Shown here: one piece after another, positions 44,905 through 54,022 of the stretch
How positions within the stretch are numbered: the stretch's first letter is position 1
How the letters are laid out: each line of letters opens with the position of its first letter
Source: Flavobacterium cheongpyeongense
GTDB lineage: Bacteria; Bacteroidota; Bacteroidia; Flavobacteriales; Flavobacteriaceae
Assembly (NCBI RefSeq): GCF_003202435.1
Contig: NZ_QJHK01000005.1
Coordinates: 1-64,000 of the forward strand
Reading direction: 5' to 3'
Length of the DNA stretch: 64,000 bases
Notes under the pieces: model-generated
Told to the model about the DNA's origin: nothing
Database searches by the model: none
Seen by the model: only the letters and a program-made list of their open reading frames with translations
Position numbers and translations under genes: made by a program

Positions 44905-45945
44905 ATGACAGCAAGTAGTAGAAGATTTCCAGCAGAATGGGAGAAACAACAGGGAATCATATTATGTTTTCCACATAATGGTAATGATTGGCCTGGGAAA
45001 TATGAGGCAGTTCAGTGGGCATTCATAGAATTTATTAAAAAAATAACCAGTTATGAAACTGTTTTTTTGGTTGTAGCAGATGAAAAATTAAAAGAAAAAG
45101 TAGCTGAAATGATGGAAAGAGCACGTATCAATATTTCGAACGTTTCTTTTGTAATTCACAAAACTAACAGAAGCTGGATGAGAGACTCTGGTCCTATTAT
45201 TGTAAAAAATGGTTCTAAAAGAGAAGCTTTAAATTTTAATTTTAATGGATGGGCAAAGTATAAAAATCATCAATTAGATAAATTTGTACCAATCAAAATC
45301 TCAGATTTTATTAACATCCCTTTAACTCAGGTAGTTTACAAAGGAAAACCTGTAATCGTTGAAGGAGGTGCCATTGATGTAAACGGAAAAGGAACTTTAC
45401 TGACTTCTGAAGAATGTTTGATGCACCCTACCATTCAGGTTCGAAATCCTGGCTTTACTAAAGAAGATTACGAAGCTGTTTTTAAGGAATATCTTGGCGT
45501 TACAAACGTAATCTGGCTTGGAGACGGAATTGAAGGTGACGATACACATGGGCACATCGACGATTTATGCCGATTTGTAAATGAAGATACAATTGTTACA
45601 ATTGTTGAAACTGATAAAAACGATTCGAATTACAAACCTTTACAGGAAAATTTGAAACGTCTGCAAAATGCAAAATTAGAAGACGGCAAGTCGCCAACAA
45701 TAGTTGCATTACCAATGCCAAAACGGGTTGATTTTGAAGATCTGAGATTACCCGCAAGTTATGCTAACTTTCTCATTTTGAATAATTGTGTGTTAGTACC
45801 AACATTCAATGACAGCAATGATCGTGTCGCTTTAAACATACTTTCTGAATGTTTTCCGGATCGTGAAGTAATCGGAATAAGTTGCATTGATTTTATTTGG
45901 GGGTTTGGAACTCTACACTGTTTAAGTCAGCAGGTTCCTGAGTAA
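44905..45945 (+). CDS. aguA: Agmatine deiminase
   Basis: 346 residues of the guanidino-modifying (amidinotransferase) fold. Motifs match agmatine deiminase: FPAEWEKQQGIILCFPH at the N-terminus, SWMRDSGPIIV, EGGAIDVNGKGTLLTSEECL, GDDTHGHIDDLCRF, and the catalytic Cys in GFGTLHCLSQQ at the C-terminus. It converts agmatine to N-carbamoylputrescine, between SpeA and AguB. Confidence 0.93.
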   Translation: MTASSRRFPAEWEKQQGIILCFPHNGNDWPGKYEAVQWAFIEFIKKITSYETVFLVVADEKLKEKVAEMMERARINISNVSFVIHKTNRSWMRDSGPIIVKNGSKREALNFNFNGWAKYKNHQLDKFVPIKISDFINIPLTQVVYKGKPVIVEGGAIDVNGKGTLLTSEECLMHPTIQVRNPGFTKEDYEAVFKEYLGVTNVIWLGDGIEGDDTHGHIDDLCRFVNEDTIVTIVETDKNDSNYKPLQENLKRLQNAKLEDGKSPTIVALPMPKRVDFEDLRLPASYANFLILNNCVLVPTFNDSNDRVALNILSECFPDREVIGISCIDFIWGFGTLHCLSQQVPE

Positions 45946-45956
45946 TTAATATGAAA

Positions 45957-45994
45957 AAAAACTTGTTAGGATTTAAAGCTAACAAGTTTTTTTT
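45957..45994. terminator. Bidirectional terminator between aguA and fumarylacetoacetase
   Basis: AACTTGTTAG and CTAACAAGTT are perfect 10-bp arms with a 9-nt loop and A/T runs. Confidence 0.85.
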
Positions 45995-46016
45995 ATTTAG
46001 TTTTCTTATCTGATCT

Positions 46017-47300
46017 TCATTGCCTGATAAAAGGTGGCAGCAATTGACTGCAAACTTCTCCAAAACCTATCCTTACTTCAGCATTTTCACAAAAACCTCG
46101 TATAATCACGGTATCATTGTCCTCAATAAACTTACGTTCACTGCCGTCATTTAATTTCAATGGGTTTTTCCCTCCCCATGTTAACTCCAGCATAGAGCCA
46201 AAACTATCAGGAGTTGGCCCTGAAATAGTCCCTGATCCCATCATATCACCCGAATTTACACGACAGCCATTTGAAGTGTGGTGCGCCAGCTGTTGCGTCA
46301 TAGACCAGTATAAATATTTAAAGTTTGATCTTGAAACAACCGTTTCTTGCTGATTCAAAGGCTTAAGTGCTACTTCTAAATGAATATCAAAAGCTTTTTT
46401 ACCTTTGGTTTGTAAATAAGGTAGCGGCGTTGGATCTTGTTTTGGTCCTTTAGTTCTAAAAGGCTCTAAAGCATCCATAGTTACAATCCATGGTGAAATT
46501 GAGGTAGCAAAATTTTTGGCTAAAAATGGCCCTAAAGGCACATATTCCCATTTTTGAATATCACGTGCACTCCAGTCATTTAGCAAAACCATCCCAAAAA
46601 TATAATCTTCTGCCTCATAAGTAGAAATATTTTCTCCCATTACATTGACATCTGTTGTAATAAAGGCAGTTTCTAATTCAAAATCTACCAAACGGGACGG
46701 ACCAAAAACAGGATATTTTTCACCAGCAGGCAAGATTTGTCCCATAGGTCTGTGAACCGGAATTCCTGACGGAACAATAGTTGAACTCCTTCCATGATAA
46801 CCTACCGGAATATGCAGCCAGTTTGGTAATAATGCATTTTCCGGATCACGAAACATTTTACCGACATTAGTAGCATGTTCTCTGCTTGAATAAAAATCAG
46901 TGTAGTCACCAATCAGAACCGGCAGTTGCATCTCGACATCATCAATTTTAAAAATTACAATATCACGGTCTTTTTGTGAATCCCTTAGTTGCGGATTTTC
47001 TACATCAAAAATATCTGCAATACGGTTTCGAACCAATCGCCATGTTTTTTTTCCATCAGAAATAAAATCATTTAGCGTGTCCTGCATAAACATATCATCT
47101 GTTAAATCTATTCCTTCAAAATAGTTTAATTGTTGCAAAGCACCTAAATCAATAGCGTAATCGCCAATTCTCGTTCCTACTGTAACGACATTTTCTTTGG
47201 TAAGAAATACCCCGAAAGGAATATTCTGAATAGGAAAATCACTATTCTCTGGTACTTCTAACCATGATTTTCTTTTAGTATCGTTGGCGGTTATTGGCAT
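46017..47300 (-). CDS. fahA: Fumarylacetoacetase
   Basis: 427 residues, the normal length for fumarylacetoacetate hydrolase. N-terminal SH3-like domain (NDTKRKSWLEVPENSDFPIQ), then the catalytic domain with FYSSREHATNVGKMFRD, PVGYHGRSSTIVPSG, acidic metal ligands in DFELETAFIT and GMVLLNDWSARDIQKWEY, and SGDMMGSGTISGP. It performs the last step of tyrosine breakdown to fumarate and acetoacetate. The other tyrosine catabolism genes are not in the window. Confidence 0.95.
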   Translation of the reverse strand: MPITANDTKRKSWLEVPENSDFPIQNIPFGVFLTKENVVTVGTRIGDYAIDLGALQQLNYFEGIDLTDDMFMQDTLNDFISDGKKTWRLVRNRIADIFDVENPQLRDSQKDRDIVIFKIDDVEMQLPVLIGDYTDFYSSREHATNVGKMFRDPENALLPNWLHIPVGYHGRSSTIVPSGIPVHRPMGQILPAGEKYPVFGPSRLVDFELETAFITTDVNVMGENISTYEAEDYIFGMVLLNDWSARDIQKWEYVPLGPFLAKNFATSISPWIVTMDALEPFRTKGPKQDPTPLPYLQTKGKKAFDIHLEVALKPLNQQETVVSRSNFKYLYWSMTQQLAHHTSNGCRVNSGDMMGSGTISGPTPDSFGSMLELTWGGKNPLKLNDGSERKFIEDNDTVIIRGFCENAEVRIGFGEVCSQLLPPFIRQ

Positions 47301-47375
47301 GTGAATGTTAATTATTTGTTGAAAAATTGTATGTCAAATATATCATAATCTAACAGTTTCACAAACGTTTTTTTG

Positions 47376-47383
47376 TATTTTTG
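47376..47383 (+). promoter_or_regulatory. -7 promoter element of glyA
   Basis: TATTTTTG followed by CAGG, 25 nt before the glyA ATG at 47409. This supports the shorter glyA start over a reading from 47373, which would lie within the promoter. Confidence 0.55.
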
Positions 47384-47408
47384 CAGGAAATTAACGAAAA
47401 ACGAAAAA

Positions 47409-48683
47409 ATGCAACGCGACGAACAAATTTTTGACCTTATACTAGAGGAACAAGACAGACAAATTCACGGATTAGAGCTTATTGCTTCAGAAAACTTCGT
47501 AAGTGATGAAGTAATGGAAGCAGCCGGTTCAGTTTTAACTAATAAATATGCCGAAGGATATCCTGGCAAAAGATACTACGGCGGTTGTGAAGTAGTTGAT
47601 GTTATTGAGCAGATTGCAATTGACAGAGCAAAAGAATTATTTGGTGCTGAATATGCAAACGTACAGCCTCACTCTGGTTCTCAGGCAAATGCTTCTGTTT
47701 TTCATGCTTGTTTACAGCCAGGGGATAAAATTTTAGGTTTTGACTTATCACACGGTGGTCACCTTACTCATGGCTCTCCTGTAAACTTTTCAGGACGTGT
47801 TTATAATCCTGTTTTTTACGGAGTGGATAGAGAAACCGGAAGATTGGATTACGATAAAATTCAGGAAATCGCAACTAAAGAGCAGCCAAAGTTAATCATC
47901 GCAGGAGCTTCTGCTTATTCCCGTGATATGGATTTTGAGCGTTTCAGAGCAATTGCTGATAGCGTTGGCGCAATTTTGATGGCAGATATTTCTCATCCTG
48001 CTGGTTTAATTGCAAAAGGATTATTGAATGATCCGATACCACATTGCCATATTGTAACTACTACAACCCACAAAACACTACGTGGACCAAGGGGTGGTTT
48101 GATTTTAATGGGCAAAGATTTTGAAAACCCATGGGGATTAAAAACTCCAAAAGGTGAAACCAGAATGATGTCATCTTTATTAGATCTAGCTGTTTTCCCA
48201 GGGAATCAGGGTGGACCTTTAATACATATTATTGCAGCAAAAGCAGTTGCATTTGGTGAAGCATTAAAAGATGAATTCTTTACCTATGCAATGCAATTGC
48301 AAAAAAATGCAAATGCTATGGCGGATGCTTTTGTAAAAAGAGGATACAATATTATTTCTGGAGGAACTGACAACCACATGATGTTAATTGACTTAAGAAA
48401 CAAAAATATTTCTGGAAAAGAAGCCGAAAACGCATTGGTAAAAGCAGAAATTACGGTAAACAAAAATATGGTCCCTTTTGATGATAAATCGCCATTTGTT
48501 ACTTCAGGTATTCGTGTTGGAACAGCTGCAATCACAACTCGCGGATTGGTTGAAGAAGACATGGAAACTATTGTTGCCTTAATCGACAAGGTGTTGACTG
48601 ATCATACAAATGAAACTGTTATCGAAGAAGTAGCAAACGAAGTAGACGAAATGATGAGCGAAAGACCAATTTTCGTTTACTAA
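47409..48683 (+). CDS. glyA: Serine hydroxymethyltransferase
   Basis: 424 residues from the ATG at 47409. PLP fold type I; conserved [55 protein letters not shown], and the Schiff-base Lys in [14 protein letters not shown]. It interconverts serine and glycine with tetrahydrofolate, feeding the one-carbon pool on which PurU also acts. Confidence 0.97.
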   Translation: MQRDEQIFDLILEEQDRQIHGLELIASENFVSDEVMEAAGSVLTNKYAEGYPGKRYYGGCEVVDVIEQIAIDRAKELFGAEYANVQPHSGSQANASVFHACLQPGDKILGFDLSHGGHLTHGSPVNFSGRVYNPVFYGVDRETGRLDYDKIQEIATKEQPKLIIAGASAYSRDMDFERFRAIADSVGAILMADISHPAGLIAKGLLNDPIPHCHIVTTTTHKTLRGPRGGLILMGKDFENPWGLKTPKGETRMMSSLLDLAVFPGNQGGPLIHIIAAKAVAFGEALKDEFFTYAMQLQKNANAMADAFVKRGYNIISGGTDNHMMLIDLRNKNISGKEAENALVKAEITVNKNMVPFDDKSPFVTSGIRVGTAAITTRGLVEEDMETIVALIDKVLTDHTNETVIEEVANEVDEMMSERPIFVY

Positions 48684-48843
48684 AAGTTTCAAGTTTAAAG
48701 TTTAAGGTTTAAGGTTTTGCGCTATTTAAAGTGCAAAACTTTAAACTTTTTTATTTCTCAACAAAACCTCATTAGAGTCTAAAAGCCGAACTGGAGAAGA
48801 AACCTGAAACCTGAAACAAATAAAACTTTAAACAAAATAACAC
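48684..48843 (+). repeat. Spacer with AAGTTTAA/GTTTAAGG tandem motifs and a hairpin
   Basis: Short imperfect repeats of GTTTAAAGTTTAAGGTTTAAGG lead into GTTTTGC-(12 nt)-GCAAAAC, likely the glyA terminator. A second set, GAAACCTGAAACCTGAAAC, lies near 48799. Such simple repeats occur between flavobacterial genes. Confidence 0.5.
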
Positions 48844-49437
48844 ATGGGCGTACTACGATTACAATTACCAACAGACCCAAGATGGGTAAATATAGTTGAA
48901 AAAAACATAGAAGAAATCCTGACAGATCATGCATGGTGCGAGCAAAAAGCAGCTACGAATGCCATAACAATTATTACTAATAATTCTGAACATCAGGATT
49001 TAGTTCAGGATTTATTGGCTTTGGCCAAAGAAGAAATCGATCATTTCGAGCAGGTACACAATATAATTATCAAAAGAGGATTAAAGTTAGGCCGAGAGCG
49101 AAAAGACGATTATGTAAATGAATTGTATTTGTATATGAAAAAAAGCGGTGATGGAAGCCGTGTCTCTGGCCTGGTAGAAAGATTATTATTTTCAGCCATG
49201 ATTGAAGCCAGAAGCTGTGAACGTTTTAAAGTACTTTCTGAAAACATTCAGGATGAAGAATTAGCTGTTTTTTACAGAGAATTGATGGAAAGCGAAGCAG
49301 GGCATTATACTACTTTCATAACATACGCAAGAAAATACGGTATTGGAATCGATGTTGAAAAGCGTTGGAGAGAATGGCTTGCTTTTGAGGAGTCTATTAT
49401 TTCTAATTACGGAAAAGCCGAAACGATTCATGGTTGA
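48844..49437 (+). CDS. miaE: tRNA-(ms2io6A) hydroxylase-like diiron protein
   Basis: 197 residues of the MiaE ferritin-like diiron family. Iron ligands are visible as Glu-x2-His pairs: DHAWCEQKAATNAI, AKEEIDHFEQVHNI, MIEARSCERFKVL and ESEAGHYTTFITYA. The family hydroxylates the isopentenyl-type modification at A37 of tRNA. Whether this member does so is inferred from family only. Confidence 0.88.
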   Translation: MGVLRLQLPTDPRWVNIVEKNIEEILTDHAWCEQKAATNAITIITNNSEHQDLVQDLLALAKEEIDHFEQVHNIIIKRGLKLGRERKDDYVNELYLYMKKSGDGSRVSGLVERLLFSAMIEARSCERFKVLSENIQDEELAVFYRELMESEAGHYTTFITYARKYGIGIDVEKRWREWLAFEESIISNYGKAETIHG

Positions 49438-49545
49438 TTTTTTCTTCGATAGACCAAATAATTATAATTGATCATTTAATTTTATACTATTTTTAATACT
49501 TTTTAAGTTCTATACTTTTAAATTGCATTAAAATTAAAGTCAATT

Positions 49546-51099
49546 ATGGATAAAATAAAAATACTCTGGGTCGATGATGAAATCGATCTTTTGAAGCCAC
49601 ATATATTATTTCTGGAGAAAAAAAACTACGAAGTTACGACCTGCAATAATGGATTAGACGCTATTGGTCTTTTTGAAGAAGAAAATTTTGATATTGTTTT
49701 TTTGGATGAAAACATGCCCGGAATGAGCGGTCTGGAAACTCTTTCGGAGATGAAAGAAAAAAAATCAGCTACTCCGATGATTATGATTACCAAAAGTGAA
49801 GAAGAATATATTATGGAAGAAGCAATTGGATCTAAAATTGCCGATTACCTTATAAAACCTGTAAATCCGAATCAAATTCTGTTAAGCTTAAAGAAGAATC
49901 TGGATCATTCCAGATTAATTTCTGAAAAAACTACTTTGGATTATCAGAAAGAATTCAGGAAAATTTCAATGGAATTAGCTATGGTCAATTCTTTTGAAGA
50001 CTGGGTTGAACTTTACAAAAAATTGATTTTCTGGGAATTAGAACTTGAAAACATTAAAGATCAGGCGATGATTGAAATTCTGGAGTCTCAAAAAGTAGAA
50101 GCTAACTCGCAATTTGGAAAATATATCGAACGAAATTACGAAGACTGGTTTGCCCCAAAAGCAGAAAAACCTATTCAGTCCCATAATTTATTCAAGGAGC
50201 TTGTTGTGCCTGAACTAAAAAAGAAAGACAAACCTGTTTTATTTGTTGTTATAGATAATCTGCGTTATGACCAATGGAAATCTTTTGAAACCGTAGTTTC
50301 CAATTATTATAAATTAGAAAAAGAAGTTCCGTACTTTTCAATACTTCCAACAGCCACACAATATGCAAGAAACGCCATCTTCTCAGGTTTACTTCCGGTA
50401 GAAATGGAAAAACAATTTCCGCAATATTGGAAAAATGATGTTGAAGATGGTGGAAAAAACCTTTATGAAGCAGAATTTTTAAGTGCTCAATTGAAGCGAT
50501 TGGGATTAAATATAAAAGAAGATTATTTTAAAATCACCAATTATTCCGGAGGTAAAAAACTGGCAGAAAACTTTAAAGCACTAAAAGGCAATGATCTGGT
50601 TACCGTCGTTTATAATTTTGTAGATATGCTATCACATGCTAAAACCGAAATGGAAGTGGTAAAAGAATTAGCTTCAGACGATAAAGCATACCGTTCACTG
50701 ACTTTAAGCTGGTTTAAAAATTCGCCTCTTTTAGAAATTATTCAGCAGGCACAGCTTTTAGGTTTCAAATTAATCCTGACTACCGATCACGGGACTATAA
50801 ACGTAAAAAACCCTTCGAAAGTGGTTGGAGACAAAAATACAAGTCTGAATTTACGATACAAAACCGGACGTAGTTTAACTTACGAACAAAAAGATGTTTA
50901 TGTGGTAAAAGAACCAAAAACTATTGGTTTGCCGGCCATAAACATGAGCAGTTCCTTTATTTTTGCTAAAAATGATTTGTTTTTAGCGTACGTAAACAAT
51001 TACAATCATTATGTAAGTTATTATAAAAACACCTATCAACACGGCGGAATTTCGCTTGAAGAAATGATTATTCCGTTTTTGGTATTTAACCCAAAATAA
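49546..51099 (+). CDS. porX: PorX, response regulator with PglZ domain (T9SS regulator)
   Basis: 517 residues. An N-terminal CheY-like receiver (about 1-120; acidic WVDDEIDL, phosphoacceptor Asp in DIVFLDENMPG, Lys in YLIKPVNP) is followed by a helical linker and a PglZ alkaline-phosphatase-like domain (about 200-517; VLFVVIDNLRYDQWKS, TATQYARNAIFSGLLP, LTTDHGTINVKNPS) with metal ligands apparently intact. The architecture and length match Porphyromonas PorX, which works with the kinase PorY to control T9SS genes. The T9SS cargo at 12807 fits this. Confidence 0.92.
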   Translation: MDKIKILWVDDEIDLLKPHILFLEKKNYEVTTCNNGLDAIGLFEEENFDIVFLDENMPGMSGLETLSEMKEKKSATPMIMITKSEEEYIMEEAIGSKIADYLIKPVNPNQILLSLKKNLDHSRLISEKTTLDYQKEFRKISMELAMVNSFEDWVELYKKLIFWELELENIKDQAMIEILESQKVEANSQFGKYIERNYEDWFAPKAEKPIQSHNLFKELVVPELKKKDKPVLFVVIDNLRYDQWKSFETVVSNYYKLEKEVPYFSILPTATQYARNAIFSGLLPVEMEKQFPQYWKNDVEDGGKNLYEAEFLSAQLKRLGLNIKEDYFKITNYSGGKKLAENFKALKGNDLVTVVYNFVDMLSHAKTEMEVVKELASDDKAYRSLTLSWFKNSPLLEIIQQAQLLGFKLILTTDHGTINVKNPSKVVGDKNTSLNLRYKTGRSLTYEQKDVYVVKEPKTIGLPAINMSSSFIFAKNDLFLAYVNNYNHYVSYYKNTYQHGGISLEEMIIPFLVFNPK

Positions 51100-51106
51100 A
51101 AGTTTT

Positions 51107-51158
51107 CAGTCGCAGTTTTCCGTTTTTAGCTGAGACTCAAAACCGAAAACTGTGACTA
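51107..51158 (+). terminator. Long imperfect hairpin after porX
   Basis: AGTCGCAGTTTTCCGTTTT and AAAACCGAAAACTGTGACT pair with few mismatches around an 11-nt loop. There is no strong T run, so it could be a small intergenic repeat rather than an ordinary terminator. Confidence 0.5.
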
Positions 51159-51178
51159 TTACATAAATAAATATAACA

Positions 51179-51586
51179 ATGAATATCGTTTTTTCATTAG
51201 ATCAAATTCAGGAAGTAGCAGAACAAATTATTGCTCAAAATCCAAAGAAAATCATTCTTTTTAACGGAGAAATGGGCGTTGGAAAAACTACTTTAATCAA
51301 ACAATTATGTAAAACTTTAGGAGTCGGGGATGCTACAAGCAGTCCTACTTTTTCTTTAGTTAATGAATATCACACTTCAAGCAATCAAATCGTTTATCAT
51401 TTTGATTTTTACAGATTAAACAAAGAAACTGAGGCTCTTGACATGGGTGTTGACGATTATTTGTATTCAGGAAACTGGTGTTTTATTGAGTGGTCCGAAA
51501 AAATTGCAAGCCTGATTCCTGATGGACATTCTGTAGTGGATATTGCATTATCAGCTGATGGGAAAAGGAGTTTACAATTGATTTAA
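51179..51586 (+). CDS. tsaE: tRNA threonylcarbamoyladenosine biosynthesis ATPase TsaE
   Basis: 135 residues with P-loop GEMGVGKTTLIKQ, SSPTFSLVNEY, the HFDFYRL motif and the FIEWSEK motif, all characteristic of TsaE. It works with TsaB and TsaD to make t6A37 on ANN-decoding tRNAs. The GNAT gene follows 9 nt downstream. Confidence 0.94.
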   Translation: MNIVFSLDQIQEVAEQIIAQNPKKIILFNGEMGVGKTTLIKQLCKTLGVGDATSSPTFSLVNEYHTSSNQIVYHFDFYRLNKETEALDMGVDDYLYSGNWCFIEWSEKIASLIPDGHSVVDIALSADGKRSLQLI

Positions 51587-51595
51587 AAATTTCAA

Positions 51596-52069
51596 ATGAA
51601 TATTCAGAATACCATAGAAATAATCCCTTTTTCACCTGATTTAAAAGATCATATCAAAACTTTAAACGTTGCCTGGCTTACAAAATATTTTAGTGTTGAA
51701 GAAAAAGACGAATTAGTCCTTTCAAATCCGCAGGAAGAAATTATAGATAAGGGCGGACTTATTTTTTATGCTAAATATAATGCTGAAATTTTAGGCACTG
51801 TCTCTTTAATAAAAATTGATAATTCAACATTTGAATTGAGTAAAATGGCCGTTTCAGACAAAGTTCAGGGGCTTGGAATTGGAAAAAAATTATTGGAGCA
51901 TTGTTTTTCAGCGGCTGAAGAAAATCATATTAAAAGACTGCTTTTATATTCCAACAGAATTCTTCTTCCTGCCATTCATTTGTATGAAAAATTTGGTTTT
52001 GTAGAAATTCCGCTTGAAGCAAACGTTTACGAAAGAGCCAATATTAAAATGGAAAAAATAATGCCTTAA
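51596..52069 (+). CDS. GNAT-family N-acetyltransferase
   Basis: 157 residues of a single GNAT domain. The acetyl-CoA pyrophosphate loop is visible in VSDKVQGLGIGKKLLEHC, preceded by the beta-bulge strand FELSKMAV and followed by AIHLYEKFGFVEIPL. The substrate is not predictable. Confidence 0.88.
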   Translation: MNIQNTIEIIPFSPDLKDHIKTLNVAWLTKYFSVEEKDELVLSNPQEEIIDKGGLIFYAKYNAEILGTVSLIKIDNSTFELSKMAVSDKVQGLGIGKKLLEHCFSAAEENHIKRLLLYSNRILLPAIHLYEKFGFVEIPLEANVYERANIKMEKIMP

Positions 52070-52149
52070 TTATTAATTAGTATTAGCACATTTTTACATT
52101 GATTATAAAACTTTTTACGTAATTTGTACACTTAATTTTTGCATAACCC

Positions 52150-53349
52150 ATGTCAATAACCTTAACCCCGTTTACGAAACAACAATTGTTGCCACAAGAA
52201 GAGAAACTTGAAGTTGGCCGTAAGAAAAGAGAACTTTTTATAGGTATACCAAAAGAGACAAGTTATCAGGAGCGTCGTATTTGCCTTACTCCGGATGCCG
52301 TAAATTCTTTGACTTATGAAGGACACCGTGTCATGATTGAGTCCGGAGCCGGAGAAAGTTCGAGTTACTCTGACAAGGAATATAGTGATGCAGGAGCAGA
52401 AGTTACAAAAGATACTAAAAAAGTTTTTGGTTGTCCGTTATTACTAAAAGTAGAACCCCCTACTTTGGCAGAAATCAAAATGATTCATCCTGAGACGACT
52501 ATCATATCTGCTATTCAGTTAAAAACAAAAAAGAAAGCTTATTTTGAAGCCATGTCCCAGAAAAAAATCACGGCTTTGGCTTTTGAATATATAAAAGATG
52601 AAGACGGGTCGTATCCTGCTGTAAAATCATTGAGTGAAATTGCCGGTACGGCTTCTATACTTATCGCTGCTGAACTGATGATTACAGACGAATTTGGAAA
52701 AGGGCTTTTATTTGGAAATATTACTGGTGTCCCTCCTACTGATGTTGTTATTTTAGGTGCCGGAACTGTTGGGGAATTTGCTGCAAAAACAGCTATTGGC
52801 TTAGGCGCTAATGTAAAAGTTTTTGACAATTCTATTACTAAATTGCGTCGTTTACAAAATAATCTTAATCAACGTGTTTTTACTTCAACAATTCAACAGA
52901 AAGCACTACTTAAAGCCTTAAGACGTTGCGACGTAGCCATAGGTGCCATGCGGGGAAAAGAACGCTGCCCGATTGTTGTTACTGAAACTATGGTGGAACA
53001 CATGAAAAAAGGTGCTGTAATTGTGGATGTTAGTATTGATACAGGTGGCTGTTTTGAAACTTCAGAAGTTACAACACACGAAAAACCAACTTTTATAAAA
53101 AGCAATGTTTTGCATTATTGCGTGCCTAATATTCCTTCGAGATATTCTAAAACGGCTTCTCTTTCGATAAGCAATATCATCACTCCTTATTTATTACAGA
53201 TAGCCGAAGATGGCGGTTTGGAAAGTGCCATCAGATGCAACAAAGGTTTAAAAAACGGAATCTATCTTTATCATGGAATCCTGACTAACAAAGCTATTGG
53301 AGAATGGTTTGATTTGCCTGACAACGATATTAATTTACTTGTTTTCTAA
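52150..53349 (+). CDS. ald: Alanine dehydrogenase
   Basis: 399 residues of the alanine dehydrogenase/PNT family. It has an N-terminal AlaDH domain (IGIPKETSYQERRICLTPDAV, GAGESSSYSDKEYSDAGAEV) and a Rossmann NAD site (VVILGAGTVGEFAAKTAIGLGANVKVFD), then DVSIDTGGCFETS and VPNIPSRYSKTASLSISN. A ~25-residue N-terminal extension is usual in flavobacteria. It interconverts alanine and pyruvate plus ammonium. Confidence 0.93.
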   Translation: MSITLTPFTKQQLLPQEEKLEVGRKKRELFIGIPKETSYQERRICLTPDAVNSLTYEGHRVMIESGAGESSSYSDKEYSDAGAEVTKDTKKVFGCPLLLKVEPPTLAEIKMIHPETTIISAIQLKTKKKAYFEAMSQKKITALAFEYIKDEDGSYPAVKSLSEIAGTASILIAAELMITDEFGKGLLFGNITGVPPTDVVILGAGTVGEFAAKTAIGLGANVKVFDNSITKLRRLQNNLNQRVFTSTIQQKALLKALRRCDVAIGAMRGKERCPIVVTETMVEHMKKGAVIVDVSIDTGGCFETSEVTTHEKPTFIKSNVLHYCVPNIPSRYSKTASLSISNIITPYLLQIAEDGGLESAIRCNKGLKNGIYLYHGILTNKAIGEWFDLPDNDINLLVF

Positions 53350-53370
53350 AGCAACTTTAGCTTACCTTTG
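53339..53370 (+). promoter_or_regulatory. Promoter of the DUF4258 gene, overlapping the end of ald
   Basis: TTG (53339-53341), 21 nt, TACCTTTG (53363-53370), then 18 nt to the ATG. The -33 element lies within the last codons of ald. Confidence 0.55.
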
Positions 53371-53388
53371 CAAAAAAAAAATTAATTC

Positions 53389-53763
53389 ATGAAGTTCGTA
53401 CACCGTTTTGCTTATTATTTGATTGGTTTAGTTATAGGATGTTTTTTTGTAGCACTCGTTTTTAGCGGAAAAGATACCCGCTGTAACTACTTTCCGAATG
53501 CGAGGGTTTTGAATAGCTTAAGAACAAAACCTTTTCAATATTCTGAAAAAGCAATTCAAACGCTTAATGAAAAATGGATAGATACTGCTGATATCAAAAA
53601 CACATTGCAGTTTGGTGATGTCGATTTTGACCAAAGTAATGTTCCTTACAACAAAGGAAAATTATACGTAATAGAAGGTAAAACCATTAAAAACCAAGAG
53701 ATTATCCTTAAAGTAACAAACTACGAAAACAAAGCCGTTTTAGAAGAAATTATAAAAAAATAA
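53389..53763 (+). CDS. DUF4258 membrane-anchored protein
   Basis: 124 residues with one N-terminal membrane segment (YYLIGLVIGCFFVALVF) followed by a small alpha+beta domain of the DUF4258 type (YFPNARVLNSLRTKPFQYSE, VPYNKGKLYVIEG). The domain probably faces the periplasm. Function unknown. It has its own promoter and terminator. Confidence 0.8.
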   Translation: MKFVHRFAYYLIGLVIGCFFVALVFSGKDTRCNYFPNARVLNSLRTKPFQYSEKAIQTLNEKWIDTADIKNTLQFGDVDFDQSNVPYNKGKLYVIEGKTIKNQEIILKVTNYENKAVLEEIIKK

Positions 53764-53784
53764 TCTAATTAAAATAATAAGTAC

Positions 53785-53814
53785 AAGGATAGTAGTAAAT
53801 GCTATCCTTTTTTT
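53785..53814 (+). terminator. Terminator after the DUF4258 gene
   Basis: AAGGATAG and CTATCCTT arms around a 9-nt loop, followed by seven T. Confidence 0.85.
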
Positions 53815-53847
53815 ATACCTGAAATATTATTATGAAACCTAAAGCCC

Positions 53848-53920
53848 TAGCCCTGATGGCAGTGGCATCCTTTTATGCCGGTGTTTGGCATAAAAGATAT
53901 AGCGGACAGCAGGAATAGCT
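53848..53920 (+). repeat. Interspersed palindromic repeat, copy 2
   Basis: It begins TAGCCCTGATGGCAGTGGCATCC, matches copy 1 (27140) in the flanks and ends AGCGGACAGCAGGAATAGCT. The central hairpin is TTTTATGCC (53871-53879) with GGCATAAAA (53887-53895), a stem unrelated in sequence to the copy 1 stem. Confidence 0.75.
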
Positions 53921-53964
53921 TCTTATTCTTCAATTATAAATAACAGATTTCATATTATTGGAAA

Positions 53965-54003
53965 CAAAAAAAGGTTCAGCTTATCATCGTTGAACCTTTT
54001 TTT
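53965..54003. terminator. Bidirectional terminator before the ResB-CcsA gene end
   Basis: AAAAAAAGGTTCA and TGAACCTTTTTTT arms around an 11-nt loop; A and T runs serve both strands. Confidence 0.85.
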
Positions 54004-54022
54004 AAATGAAATTAATAATATG

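Noticed and set aside
45441..45460. tRNA-like GGTTCGAAATCCTGG
   Set aside because: It lies within the agmatine deiminase coding sequence and the loop has an extra base.
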